64,000 nucleotides of DNA from Rhododendron vialii. Lineage: Eukaryota > Streptophyta > Magnoliopsida > Ericales > Ericaceae. The notes beneath the pieces were generated by a model. It saw only the letters and a list, made by a program, of their open reading frames with translations. It did no database searches and was not told where the DNA came from. Made by a program: the position numbers and the translations under genes. This document shows, piece by piece, positions 12,122 through 23,362 of this stretch. Position 1 is the stretch's first letter; every line of letters begins with the position of its first letter. The stretch lies in the NCBI RefSeq assembly GCF_030253575.1, contig NC_080569.1, positions 25,494,501 to 25,558,500 of the forward strand, in the 5' to 3' direction.

Positions 12122-13517
12122 GTCGAGTGCATAGTTTTAAATCCCGGTATCGGTCGCCGTCGCGGTATCGGTCGCCGTTGCGGTATCGGTCGCGGTATAT
12201 CGGTATCGGAACATATCGGTGATACGTCGCGGGAATCGGGTGTCACGATCGTGAATTTTTAAAAATCATCAGCAACATGTATAAAACTTGAAAAATATAC
12301 TTTTGCGGCTTTTGCCCCCCAACATTGGCTTAAATTATGACATTTTAATTAATTTAAGACATGTAATAACTCATTCTCTTCATGTGAAATATTCGATAAT
12401 TTATCAAAACCCGCAAGTCAATAAGATTTTACAAATATGAAAAAAATGCAACATTATGAGTTTCGATATAATTGACATAAATAGCAAAAATAAGATGATA
12501 ACATTAAAATAAACACATCATAGAGGTTTTACATTATATAATCGCTAGCCACAACTAGTTTCAAGCTCATAGCTTTTAAGTCATACATAATTTTGCTAAT
12601 ACAACTTCAATGCCAAAATGAATGGCGTGGAGGTACCGAAGGATCTACATATTCCTCATTAAATTGATCATCACCATGACTATTTTGCCCAACAACTCCA
12701 AATAGATATCCGTAGAAGTTATTGGTGAAATTACAATGCTCAAAATTACAACGCTGCTACTTGCACAGCAGCCATGTACAGACCAGTTTTGTGCCCGTCT
12801 TGGGTCTCGCAAAGATGATCGGAGCCGCTCATTTTGTTCAAAATACTTCGTTTATGGTCCCTATAAAAAATCACCTCAATCTGATATCGGGATATCGGGA
12901 AAGGTGTTTACGAATCTTGTAACTTTGCTTCAAAATTTAGCCTAAATTTTGAAGCAAAGTTAGATGATTCGTAAACACCCTTCCCGATATCAGATTGAGA
13001 TGATTTTTTACAGGGACCATAAACGAAGTATTTTGAACAAAATGAGCGGCTCCGATCATCTTTGTAAGACCCAAGACGGACACAAAACTGGTCTGTGCAC
13101 GACTGCTGTGCAGCCTTTGCTGTGCAAGCAGACTTTCTGTCAAAATTATTGGTGGTGCCGCTACTATCGGATTGTTGTTGTGAATACCCATGTGTTGATG
13201 GTTCTCTGACCGTAGGATTACTACCATATGAAGAGCTCCCACTATATGAATGCTGGTGAGATCCAAAATTTTAGGGAAAAAGCTGTGAAAAGTGGAAGGA
13301 GTTGAGGAGCTCTGTTTTTTTTTTTTTTTTTGGCCGAACTGGCCGAACCGGTCCATAAATCGGTTACATACCGATACGTATCGGGAATCGGCCGGTTCAC
13401 CTGCGAATTTCAGTCTTCCTGTTATACCGGCCTATATCCGAACCGAAACTCTCAAATACCGGTACGAACCGGCCGATACGAACCGTATCAGCCGATATTT
13501 AAAACTATGGTCGAGTG
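12122..13517. mobile_element. hAT-like element inside locus A exon 1, TSD GTCGAGTG
   Basis: An 8-bp duplication GTCGAGTG (12122-12129 and 13510-13517) flanks a 1380-bp element. Its perfect 13-bp terminal inverted repeat is CATAGTTTTAAAT. Both ends carry clustered copies of a CGGTATCGG / CCGATACCG motif, as in hAT subterminal arrays. No transposase is visible. A 9-bp reading of the duplication (GGTCGAGTG) with an asymmetric terminus is possible and would suggest Mutator instead. A foldback element (12755-13131) is nested inside. Locus B shows uninterrupted sequence at the same exon position. Confidence 0.85.
12755..13131. repeat. Foldback (near-perfect palindrome) nested in the hAT-like element
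   Basis: Two arms of about 185 bp mirror each other around 12941, where CTTTGCTTCAAAATTTA faces TAAATTTTGAAGCAAAG. The outer ends contain GTACAGACCAG and CTGGTCTGTGC. Arms of the same type are found singly at 7030-7215. Differences between the arms are few, so the fold is strong. Confidence 0.8.
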
Positions 13518-13626
13518 ACTCGAGTCGTTATCTCGACCGTGGTGGTCGGAATCATGGCTGCGACTGTAGCCGGAGTCGTTATTATCGCTTTCGACGTTGT
13601 CGTCGGAATCTTGGCTACGACTGTGA

Positions 13627-14048
13627 CCTGAATCTAGGGCTGCAAACGAGCCGAGCCGAGCCGAGTTTTAGAGTGTTCGAGCTCGGCTCGGCAAAAATTT
13701 AGTTGGCTCGAGCTCGGCTCGAGCTCGTGACGAGCTGCAGAACTCGAGCTCGAGCTCGGCTCGATAGGTATTTACGAAGCTCGAGCTCGGCTCGTTCGGC
13801 TCGTTTATGAAACAAATATATATAAATATATATATAAATAAATATAAATATATTATATAATCAAGCTCGTGAGCCAATTCGAGCCGAGTTTCGACTAGCT
13901 CGAGCTCGGCTCGTTTATGAAACGAGCCCAGGACTCGAGCTCGAGCTCAGCTCGTTTTTGTCTTGAACCGAGCCGAGCCGAGCCGTTATCGAGCCGAGCT
14001 CCGAGCCGCTCGCGAGCGGCTCGGATCGTTTGCAGCCCTACCTGAATC
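13627..14048. mobile_element. hAT MITE inside locus A exon 1, TSD CCTGAATC
   Basis: The 8-bp duplication CCTGAATC (13627-13634, 14041-14048) flanks a 406-bp element with termini TAGGGCTGCAAACGA, a widespread plant hAT terminus. The interior is dominated by GCTCGAGCTCGG-type subterminal repeats and an AT-rich centre. It is non-coding. It interrupts the Asp/Ser-rich N-terminal coding region about 30 codons from the old start. Confidence 0.92.
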
Positions 14049-14149
14049 ACTACCGCTTTCGGTGCTTCGGGTCGACGTGGGTTTTCAACTATGGAGGAGA
14101 ACGAGCGTCGGCTTCCTTCACTGTGGAACTGTTCAAATTTCTATCATGC

Positions 14150-14540
14150 TTTAAGGCTGCGTTGTTATCAACTTGTCTTTCGAAACAGAAAGTCTATTCA
14201 CACAGACTTGTCGGGCCCACTATGAGTCCCACACGAATGATTCGAGCCTCTCATTAAATGTAAAATATTTTTTTAAGAGTCCCCCAAAAAAAAATCAGCT
14301 CAATCCGATACCTATAAGCTCTCGATCCAATTATTTAACTTTTCATTATCCTGAAATCTGAATGAAAAGTTAGACGATTGAATCGAGCCTTTATATGTAT
14401 CGGATTGAGTTGATTTTTCGCATGGACACTCGAAAAAATGTTTTACATTTAATAAACGACTCAGATTATTTGTGTGGGATCTGTAATGGGCCCCACATTA
14501 AAATCTGTGCACGATCTGTGCACAGAAATCTGTGTGGCTC
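14150..14540. mobile_element. Foldback MITE
   Basis: An imperfect palindrome is centred near 14345, where AACTTTTCATT faces AATGAAAAGTT. Shared inner blocks are TCAGCTCAATCCGAT on the left and TCGGATTGAGTTGA on the right. The outer sequence is GGGCCCAC and CTGTGCACAG-like. The element at 49455-49825 is a relative. Its ends are approximate. It lies just upstream of the lost locus A start. Confidence 0.6.
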
Positions 14541-16193
14541 CTTTCAAAATTTATTCAACTAGTTTTTCTCAATTTTCCGGCCCATCCAAGCCGTACAGCT
14601 CGGATTTAGAGAGAGAGAGAGAGAGAAAATAGAGAGAAGGTGTTGAGGTGAGAGGAGAGAGAGGGATCGACCCCAATGTGCCGAATGAATACCACGTGGG
14701 ATATACCTACTCGGCACAAAAAATTCTCTGAATGCATAGAGGAAAGGAAAATAATTATATTATGCTTAATGGTATTTATAGCTACGGGTAAAGTTTTGTT
14801 ATATTATTTTTATTCATCATTGATTTATAATTTAACAATAAATGTAAAAAATTTATGCTTTTTCTAACCTTTTATATTTAACTTCTTGTATTTAGCAAAG
14901 TTTAGGGGGGAAAAAATAAGTAAAATGAATTTTATTGGGAGAATATCATATAGAAGAGAGAATGAAGGAGATGGCCTGATTTTATTAATTTTTAAAACTA
15001 CATTTGCCTATTATGTAGTATAGATTGGCACACAAAATTCGGATATGTGTAAGAGGTCATTCAATATATATACGTACATAGAAGACATTAATTGCATGTG
15101 AAATCTATATATGCGTTATTCTTTTTTATTTGGGCAAATTGTTATTATGAGAAGATAAAACAAAAGAAAGGTGATTCTATAAGAGCATCTCCGGCTCTTA
15201 CTCAATTTAAAGTTGAGTAAAAGCTTTTTTACTATTTGATAACATCCACTTCAATCATAAGCCATAATTTACCAAAAAAAGTTTGCTTCAAAAATATATT
15301 TATTCCTCTATCTCCTTTCAAACCCTCCCTATCCCCTAAATGATCAGCTCCCTCACCACCGCCAGCAATGCCAACACAAGGAAGCCTCCACCTCCAGGAG
15401 CCACCACCACCACCACCACCAGTAACTAACCCGAATCTCAAAAGAGATTTATAACTTCGAATCTCAGATAAGCCTTGGCCAACCACCACCACTGGAAAAC
15501 AACCGTGAGAAGCCCATATCTGATTTTCTGACTGTTGACCATCACTTTACGCCAAAAACCGCCGCCGCCGCCTACCACCAAAAAATATAGCTGTTGCAAT
15601 TAAATTAGTGATATTGGGTTTGGTTCTCCCATGATTTGGTGAAAATTTTGAAACTTTGTATGGGTTTGGGTAGAGGATGAAGATGTGTTTTGAGTGATTT
15701 TACTCAGATTTGAATTTGGATAAGAGCCGGAGATGCTCTCTGGAAAAAAAAAAATTTTCTAATAAGTTCGTTAAATAACAGAAAGACTTGCAATGAATTG
15801 AATCATTCGAATCCGGGTTCCACGACTTTGACAAGTCATGGATGAAAAGATCTCTGACCGTTGAAGGAGGTTATTTTGATCCTTTCCTAACTTGAGATAT
15901 AATCTAAGATTGCTGTATTCAATTGGTGTTCCATGGTTCAGCTCCGAATACGAATTTCTAATTCTAAACAAAAACTTGTATTATCTCAACCAACAAACTA
16001 GAACAAATGTTACTAGCAAAGTTGCAAACTTCGGAAACACTTCAATAATCAGTTAAGTTCAAATTAGATAAATCATTTTATCTATGATTCGTTGGAACAA
16101 AAAAAGGGTCCGGAAACACTTCAATAATCAGTTAAGATATGAACCACATAGAATTAAAGGGTAGTAAAAGCAAAGGATTGTCAAGAGACCAAC
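14541..16193. other. Intergenic stretch between loci F and A
   Basis: A GA microsatellite lies at about 14610-14630. A MITE occupies 15183-15738. From about 15750 to 16193 the sequence matches intron 1 of the other loci (for example CAATGAATTGAATC near 15791, also near 59004). So locus F keeps part of intron 1 but no exon 2 or 3. No gene is supported elsewhere. Confidence 0.55.
15183..15738. mobile_element. MITE with GAGCATCTCCGG termini
   Basis: The 18-bp terminal inverted repeat GAGCATCTCCGGCTCTTA is perfect at both ends, followed inwards by CTCAA-type sequence on the left and its mirror on the right. It is about 556 bp. No target duplication is clear, so the superfamily is open. It truncates the intron 1 remnant of locus F. 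The GGTGG-rich open frame at 15232-15492 is not supported as a gene. Confidence 0.7.
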
Positions 16194-17718
16194 CTGTATA
16201 GCCCAAGTACCTAAAGTAATCTTCTTTACATGAACAAGGCTCTGGAGAAGTCCTCTTAACATATTTGGATATATATCATAAACATCTTATTCAGATTGAT
16301 GAAATTGAAACCACTCGAGAAAATTGAGATTAGCATCAACCAACGATGATACATTGCCAAGCCGATAAATTTTATCACCTAAACCATCAGAAATCTCCAA
16401 CGAATAAAGATGAGGAGCTGAAATTTCCAACAAAGATAGGTGTCCACCACCGTCACTTCGATATTCTTCAACTACTTCTTCGACCTCATCCCAAGCATGT
16501 CTCAGTATCAATTTCTTCACACTCGCACTGTTGATATGCAAACGACTGAAACCATAAAAGTAATACAGCTCCATAATCTCCAACACAGGACTACCCGTTA
16601 ATATCTTTTGAATCACATATTCACTCAAATTCGCATACCTAATCGTAAATTTCTTCAGCGAATTCCAACAAACAACTCCTTTGGGAATCACATTGCACAT
16701 AGAAAACTGCAATGCTTTAAACGACCAATTAATATATACTGCTCTGGTAGCAAGTAATTATCAACCTCATCAAAATCGTACGGTGACTCCTTGAAGTCGA
16801 GTTGAAGCTCCTCCGCTCCTTTCCTTGCTGCGAATCGAGTCCACGGATAGACATTGGAAGCATAATCCGGCTCGTATGCAAAAGGAACCCCATTTCTTGA
16901 GCTTAGAACAGTTGCAGACAACTAGGCTTTTGTCAACAAAGGTCACTAACGCTTTTGTGAAGGGAATCAAAACGAAGGAGACGGAAGACGAGGGATGTGG
17001 AGTAAGTCCATAGGTATTGCAACCGTTTGGATAAAACTTGGGTTTTGACGGCATCTTCGATTGGTAAGAAGGACAGAACGTGAAGGAGTAAAGAGTCGGG
17101 CAATGCAGCGATTAGATCGACTGCCGGTTTCCTTGTCCTACCACTCCTCCGCCGTTTTGGTGATGATTCGTCGTCACTTGTCTGTTTCTTTTTCCACGGC
17201 GACAGTCGGGATCAAAGTTTTCACTCGGTTCGGAATCGGAGACTTCAATGCGCGTATGCAAACTGAACTCCCAATTTCTTGAGCTTAGAACAATTGCAGA
17301 GAACTAGGGTTTTGTCAACAAAGGTAACAAAGTCACAAGCGCTTTTGTCAAAGGTATCGGATAAAAGGAGACGGAAAACGAGGGACGTGGAGTTAGTCCA
17401 CAGGTATTGCCATCGTTTGGAGAAAACCTGGGTTTTGATAGCGTCTCCGATTGGTAAGAAGGAGAGAGGAGTAAAGAGTCAGGCAATGCAATGATTAGAT
17501 CGACGGCCGGTTTCCTTGTCCTACCACTCCTCCGCTGTTTCGGCAATGATTGGTCGGTAACTAGGCTCACGTGTCTGTTTCTTTTTCCACGGCGACGGTC
17601 GAAATCAGAGTTTTCACTGGGTTCGGAATCGAAGACTATAATGCTCCGTTCCCCGTGGGACGGACGTCGGAATTGTCGCTTTCGTTTTCGCTTACGGAAT
17701 TGTGCTTCGCGATGACAT
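16194..17718 (-). pseudogene. Locus F: exon-1-only F-box/LRR pseudogene with duplicated F-box half
   Basis: LRR-type coding sequence related to loci C and E spans 16712-16194 and ends at the conserved donor (ACAG followed by GTTGGT, 16194/16193). The upstream part is duplicated: one F-box-encoding half runs from the ATG at 17718 to about 17247, then a second F-box half follows (about 17247-16890) before the LRR part. The markers TTTCTTGAGCTTAGAACA at 16894 and 17272 and the Ser/Asp-rich N-terminal code at about 17180 and 17590 each occur twice. Both halves carry frameshifts; a short deletion within the F-box disrupts the 17470 region. Exons 2 and 3 are absent. The arrangement is best explained by unequal exchange between neighbouring copies. 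Confidence 0.8.
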
Positions 17719-17770
17719 GGTTTTCAAACTCTTCTTCTGCTTCAGGATTACTGTTCTGAAAAGCTAGCTT

Positions 17771-18147
17771 TTTTAAAATCGGAAATGATACCCCCACCGA
17801 AACTCACCCACCGCACGTGCGCCGGGCCCACTCCGGCCACCGGACGGCCAATCCGAGCCATTCAAAAATTCTAAAAAAGTAATCCGAGTGGGCCCACGCA
17901 AGAATCAACGGCATCCGACTTGTATAGGTGCTCAATCAGAACTTCCAAAAATCAGATGATCTGAGACGTTAAAAAATAGAAGATTGGTTTGAGCACTTAC
18001 ACATGTCGGATGCCGGTGATTCTCACGTGGGCCCACTCGGTTTATTTCTTAGAATTTTTGGACGGCTCGAATCGACCGTCAGGTGACCGAAGTGGGCCAG
18101 CGCGCGTGCGGTGGGTGAGTTTCGGTGGGGGTATCATCTTTTAAAAT
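17771..18147. mobile_element. Long-TIR foldback element upstream of locus F
   Basis: About 36 bp of near-perfect terminal inverted repeat (ATGATACCCCCACCGAAACT onwards) bounds 17785-18137. The arms continue imperfectly to a centre near 17960. The sequence TTTTAAAAT occurs outside both ends (17771-17779, 18139-18147) and could be a 9-bp Mutator-type duplication, though such AT-rich matches can be chance. It splits the leader/promoter sequence that other loci keep next to the AGCTAGGGTTTT motif. A half-related fragment is at 63450-63570. Confidence 0.7.
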
Positions 18148-19828
18148 GAGGAAGAAGACCGATCGAAATTCAAAAACTGTTGGTTGCCCGCCAAAAAATA
18201 AGTCACATCGAAGCGTCAATTTCAAAAGGGTAAATTACTCTGACCTCCCCAAAGTTTCTAATAATAACAAATACTTCCCCTCGGGTTTAGGAAATGACAA
18301 TAAGCTCCCTTCTGCTTTAGTTTGTAGCTGCAGATTCCCCATCCGTTGTTGTGTTGAGGAAAGGGGAGAAAATAAAAGAAAAGAATGGGAGGAAAATTAG
18401 AGAAAATTGTAGTGTGCACAGTTTTAAAATTTTCTATTTCTCTCCTCTTTCTCTCCAAATCAAGCAACGGGAGATATTAAGCAATGACATCTAATTATAG
18501 GAGTTTTTTAATATCCATCCTCAAACTCCATCCCACGTAAGTATTCATCTTGCCCACTTTTTGGGGTCATGAATATCTTATTAAATGAGTAAGATATGCA
18601 ATTCAACATATGGATGAAATCCATCATAAAGATATACAGATGACTCTTGATTAAAGCAATTGAAGGGTGTGCAAAAAAACAAATGAGTCAAACAGCCATT
18701 TCCATCGCATTCTAGCAAAATCAACTTTACCCAACTCATCAAATAATGCTCGAACTATTGTATGGCCTGCTTAAACTCTTATGTGATCGTAGCTTTCGCA
18801 TTATACACTGTCCTTACCAGCCAAGGTCATTTGTCTTGTGCGTAATATCACTTCTTGTGAAAAGCGACAGTGATGATAATGAGATGCAATTTATTGATGA
18901 TGGAAAAAAAACAGATGCAATTTTAATCACCACTTTCCAATGCTCACCAAACTTTCATTTTTCCCTACATCTCTAAAGAACAATTCATAAGGTGATATGC
19001 CGGTATCTTATCTTTTTCCTCCCATGTAGCATTAGTGCCCGATACTTCACACCTCTATCACAACCAATAAAATAAATAAATTAACGACCCACATTCGATC
19101 ATCTAATTATTGTGACATAGCCTTCCATTAATGCCACATTGCGAACCCTAACAAAGAGTTATTCTTGAGTTGAAAATTTCACTTTTAATAATGATTAAAA
19201 GGTGGTAAAACAGGAAATGAATAAGAATTAAGGTTGTCAATACATGAATGTTTACCTCAATTCTGCCCACGAATGTTTATCACACAACACATGTAGCAAT
19301 ACCAAGGCATGTCCATGCAGGGACCACATAAGAAATTTTTTTTATCTGAGAAAATACCAAATCTTTTCTATTATGAGAAAGGGGAGTGGACTAGGAGTGC
19401 GAGTTTGAACCCTTACCAGATGTAGTGCCATTTCCTGCCAGGCCAACAACTTTAGGATGCAATCAGAAACAAGGTCGATTCAGCTGAATGGAATAAACTT
19501 TTAGTTGAATAATATCACCCTTATTTCCACCATCTCCTAGTCCTGCATATTGGCACAACCTTTCTTAAAATTGGCATAGATATAAATCCTTCATACATAA
19601 CTTGTTAATCAAGAAGTTCAACCCATGCACAGAGACAAACACTATCTCACAAACACTTGCACGTTACAAAATAACCCTGTCTACTACTAAAGTTCAACCT
19701 GTTCACATTACTAGGATATCCACTAGCTATGCAACCTGTGCGACAAAAGAAAGTCGAAAGACATCACTAGCGCTAAAACAAAAGGAGGAGATGAAGAAGT
19801 AGTGAAATTAATTCAGTAGTTCATCCCA
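18148..19828. other. Intergenic stretch with 3' flank of the FBD exon
   Basis: A one-sided repeat end (AAATTACTCTGACCTCCCC near 18232) is visible. From about 19590 to 19828 the sequence resembles the 3' flank of locus A and is probably the 3' UTR after the FBD exon. The rest holds no supported gene. Confidence 0.4.
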
Positions 19829-20137
19829 CTAAGAGAACACAACCACTGCATTGGGAGATGATCTTGGAAAGCTTAAAAGCTTTTGAACTGCTTGGTAGAA
19901 TTCCGGAGGTGTTCTATCATCTTTACTAGGCGTACAGATAACCATACTTTGCAGAACCCTCACATTCTTGAGCAAAAATCGTACAAAGGAAAATTCGTAG
20001 TCATATTTATACCGTCTTAAACCAGCAAACTTAACTTTCTTGAGATGCAGTGTCAAACACTTGAAAGTCCTCTTTTGCGATTGCCAATAGTGGTGTTTCT
20101 TAAACTTGCAAAGTTCGGCGAGTTTGTCCCCGTAGTA
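19829..20137 (-). CDS. FBD exon (last exon of locus B or orphan)
   Basis: The open exon of 102 codons plus stop starts after the acceptor TCTGCAG. It contains the FBD signature: FVRFLLKNVRVLQSMVI, then LLSFPRSSPNAVV near the end. The FBD is a C-terminal domain found in plant F-box/LRR proteins, of unknown biochemical role. The reading frame is intact and in the same phase as the FBD exons of C and E. Its nearest upstream partner in the right orientation is exon 2 of locus B, about 8.6 kb away across transposons. Confidence 0.7.
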   Translation of the reverse strand, partial: YYGDKLAELCKFKKHHYWQSQKRTFKCLTLHLKKVKFAGLRRYKYDYEFSFVRFLLKNVRVLQSMVICTPSKDDRTPPEFYQAVQKLLSFPRSSPNAVVVFS

Positions 20138-20408
20138 CTGCAGATGAAGAGCACATTAGTCTGATATTCTCCAAGTAGCAAAAGATATTCCAAAAGTTTG
20201 AGCGCATCAAAGCAACTTTAGCGAAGAATGACCTCTTCCACTCCAAGAAATGATGGAAATGTCTACAAATCATCAATGGCCCTTTACAAGGACATTTTTC
20301 AGGTTGCTGTGATGGTGAGTATCAAGCAATACCCGCTTTTCTTTATTAGTGTCCGTGGCTGCATTCTGCGGTTAGTGTATAGTTAAATGTTGGATGGTAA
20401 CCTAAAAC

Positions 20409-20998
20409 AATAGGGCCTATGAAGCACGGGTGTGGGTACGGGGTACAGTACGGATGCGGGATATGGCAAAAACCAAAAGTAGGGTACGGGTACATATTTT
20501 TATTTTTTGGCATGCTTCAGTGTTGGATATAATTACCAATGGAAGTGTATAACAAAAGCTAATTCCCTTAGCCCCTTCACCCCTTTTTGTTATTTTAGCC
20601 ATATCAACTTGACCAACAGGAGGGTACTGGGTGGGAGAGAGAGAGAGAGAAATTGTGGCTGCCTGAGTCGGAGTCGCTGGAGGAAGATCGGCGGATAAGA
20701 TAGAGAAGATTCAGTCTCTGGTTTAGAATGATGGAGGAGTTGTGGGTGCTCTCATTTAAGCCCTAGATCGCTGGTTTATCAATGAGGAATTGCACATTAT
20801 GGCCAACAATTTTGACTTGATACACCCGAAACCCCTGAAGTTTTAAAAGCATTAAAAATATGCCCAAAAGTACCCATTGCCGTACCCACGGAGTACCATT
20901 GCCGTACCCAAAAACCCAAAAGTACCAGGTGCGTTTTTGCCGTACCCGGTACTTGTACGGCACCATTTTCAGAGTACCTGTGCTTCATAGAATAGGGC
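20409..20998. mobile_element. hAT-like element, TSD AATAGGGC
   Basis: The perfect 8-bp duplication AATAGGGC (20409-20416, 20991-20998) flanks 574 bp. The termini are CTATGAAGCACGGGT and its mirror ACCTGTGCTTCATAG. Subterminal GGGTACGG / CCGTACCC repeats are abundant at both ends. A GA microsatellite sits near 20635. It is non-coding and lies in the stretch taken as intron 2 of locus B. Confidence 0.88.
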
Positions 20999-21538
20999 TT
21001 TCAACTGTGTTCGTTTACTGACACTGTAATGGCCCCTACTTTAACCTTTCCCTTGCTACTAGTGCCCTCAGGTGGTTGTGATGGTGTGGTCAATCAGGGG
21101 GAATAGGAGGTGGCGGAGCCAGGATTTTAGTTCAGCGGGGGCAAGATTAGGCACAAGCTAAATTTTTGGGTGGCGCCAATGCCACAACTGGAATTGTGGG
21201 TGCCATGATGCATAAAATTCCCTAGCATTTGGATCAAAAGGCCCTTTACCGCAAAGAATCACCACATGTACATCTCTTTTTCCTCTCCTCCATCTAAGAA
21301 GCATAGACACGTTTTTGAGCCTTCCAAATCGGTATCCTATACGTGCCGGACATGGAAACGCTCGGACACATTCCCGACACGTGTCTGACGTGTGAAAATG
21401 TGTGTTTAAGTCGGACACGTTTTGGATACGCTCTGACACTTACCCGACACGCTTGGGGACGAATTTTGGGTTTGATTGTAATTTTTGAATCCTAAAAATT
21501 GGGTTAAAAAATATAATATTTGAAATGTGAACCAAATT

Positions 21539-21594
21539 TGTTAAAGCATCCAACTCAAGACCAATTGGAGAGGCCGCCCAGGACAAACTCCAAC
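21539..21594 (-). mobile_element. TRIM LTR fragment
   Basis: Read on the minus strand, this is a shortened copy of the 108-bp LTR found at 8625-8732. It has GTTGGAG at the start, CCTGGGCGGCCTCTCC in the middle and GAGTTGGATGCTTTAACA at the end. About half of the LTR is deleted. There is no partner LTR nearby, so it is a solo-LTR remnant. Confidence 0.7.
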
Positions 21595-21720
21595 AGAATT
21601 AAGCCTACTATTAAATAATTGAAGGACAAAAAGTGTACTATCTAGTACATTGCCTAAAAGACCCCGTTAAATCTTTATGACATGTATCCGAGTATGAATA
21701 TGAGTGATTCTAGTACACTG

Positions 21721-21900
21721 CCTTGGCTATGGATGAACTGAGTAGACATATTCAGGATGCTATCCTATGGTGCATGTCGTTTGCGGATGATATTGTCTTA
21801 GTAGATGAAGCTGTAAGAGGTGTTCATGCTAGATAAGAAACTTGGAGAGAAGCACAATACATGGAATGTAAGTTTAGTAATAGTCAAGGTGGTACTCTTG
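21721..21900 (+). mobile_element. LINE reverse-transcriptase fragment
   Basis: The frame from 21729 reads MDELSRHIQDAILWCMSFAD followed by DIVLVDEAVRGVHAR and a stop. The FADD box is the catalytic motif of non-LTR reverse transcriptases and the surrounding residues fit plant LINEs. Only about 60 codons remain, with stops on both sides. It is a dead remnant inside the expanded intron of locus B. Confidence 0.75.
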
Positions 21901-22257
21901 CTAGAGTGATCATCCAAAATTAGGAATAACCAAGAAGCAAACATTTGATGACAGTGGCGACGCCACACTTGAGGGTGTGGGGTCGGTGAACCCATGGGAT
22001 TTTTTTTTTTTACTATTGCAATATTAAATTTTGTCCAAATTAATAAATGACTCCATTAAAATTTGATATTGACGCCACACTAGATAAATTTTAGAAATAC
22101 CACAAAAAATTAAGGAAAATGATTTTCACACTCCCTTGTTTGATAAATGCACTCTTCTTGTCTTTTAGTGACCAAATTACACAAAAATTTAAATTAGATA
22201 TTTAATTGTCATTACCATGGATGTTTTTCTCCAATTTATAATTGTTAATAGAACTCC

Positions 22258-22478
22258 AAGGGGTTGACGTAATTGTCAAGGTTGAGATATACGGGTTTGC
22301 TCTTTCCTAAGCTCTCAAGTTCAAAACGTCTCAAATTTTATCAACTTCCATGCGGCCATTCCATACGGGGCTTTGCCTCGAGTTTAATCGGAGTCTCCGC
22401 TAGTGGACAATAGAATTAGATCCCGGGAATTAGTCGAGGTGCGTGTAAACTGGCCCGAACACCCCGAGTTATAAAAAA
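22258..22478 (+). mobile_element. SINE-like fragment
   Basis: The 3' part (TTAGTCGAGGTGCGTGTAAA then CTGGCCCGAACACCCCGAGT and TATAAAAAAG) resembles the conserved 3' region of plant Au-type SINEs from memory of that family. The 5' pol III boxes are not clearly readable and no target duplication was found. The identification rests on the 3' part only. Confidence 0.45.
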
Positions 22479-23362
22479 GATTTATATTTAATTAATTAGT
22501 AAGAGTATTGGTGTTTATGAATGACCTCATGCTCCCAAAGTCCTGGAGTCACCACTGTGCATCTTGGTTCAATATGCTAGTACAGATGGAAAGAGTGGGA
22601 TGACCTGACCCACCTAGTACAAGTGTCGCGTCTTGAATTATCCTCAGAATTATTCAAGTATTTTCAAAAGCAAGCAATTTCACGAGCCTAATGACTTCAT
22701 TTTTAAAATATGGATGCAAGATCCGGTTTAGAAGTAACTCCCGGTCTTGTGGTCCACGAAACTAGAAAGATGGATTCGATGATTTACACTGCATAGTGGA
22801 GTGGGGAAGGTGTTAGGCACCTCATATTGCCCTTTCGGTACTCGATTTTCTTAATGACATATTTCATGAGAAATAATGAAATATGGCCATGACAAGGGTT
22901 TGTTTATAATACAATGAAAAGTCAGGTCATCCGGAGTTTCAAGGGAGGGGATTTATGAAAATCTTGTTTACGGGTTTTGAAAAGCATGTAGGAGAATCAG
23001 GTCAAACGTAGTTAGGAACCTTTTTTGGGTGAAAGTTAATACAAGTATTTAACAAAAGTTTCTTAGGGTTTTTAAAGTGCGACTGAGCCGACATAAAGGC
23101 TGTCTACGTATCTCCAGAGAAGTAGAATTAGGTCGGATGTAATTTGGACACAGATACTTTTTTAAAAGATCTCTCAATTAACGAGGTTTTTGGAAAGAGT
23201 TTGAAAAGTTGAAAATGTCTTTCTTGGGGTTTTCTAATCCGCATCGAGAAGTGTAACAAGTTGTCAATATCCACTTTGTCCAGAGTTAGCTAAGCTACAA
23301 ATCTCAAGGCATAGCTAGAAACTATGCACAATGTTAAACTAAGACTTAAATTTACTTGCGTT
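22479..23362. other. Unassigned stretch inside locus B intron 2
   Basis: No coding region is visible. The segment near 22800-22860 (GGTGTTAGGCACC context) has the look of LTR-retrotransposon-derived DNA, but no LTR pair, primer site or coding domain supports that. Confidence 0.35.

Larger units (their letters stand above)
8080..14078 (-). pseudogene. Locus A: F-box/LRR/FBD pseudogene
   Basis: This is a decayed member of the F-box/LRR/FBD family, closest to locus B. Exon 1 runs 14078 to 11111 and is interrupted by two DNA transposons (TSDs at 12122/13510 and 13627/14041). Exon 2 is 9803-9627 and exon 3 (FBD) is 8381-8080. F-box residues remain readable near 12020-11900 (LPDSVLAHILSFVPIEDAIK) and LRR-type sequence at 11691-11112. 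The damage seen: the start codon is ACG where locus B has ATG; the codon before the F-box reads TGA where locus B has CGA; there is a stop just after the EELH motif near 11715 and a frameshift near 11390; the exon 2 donor is TT instead of GT (9626-9625); and exon 3 has a frameshift near 8250 leading to a stop. No functional product is expected. A TRIM (8625-9037) sits in intron 2. Confidence 0.85.

Noticed and set aside
13668-13877. 69-codon minus-strand frame
   Set aside because: Lies within the hAT MITE and reads its GAGCTCG subterminal repeats and TA-rich centre.
15232-15492. 86-codon Gly-rich frame
   Set aside because: Inside a MITE with GAGCATCTCCGG ends; Gly run comes from a CCACCACCA repeat.
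22800-23340. LTR retrotransposon internal region
   Set aside because: A GGTGTTAGGCACC motif is suggestive but there is no LTR pair, primer site or coding domain to support it.
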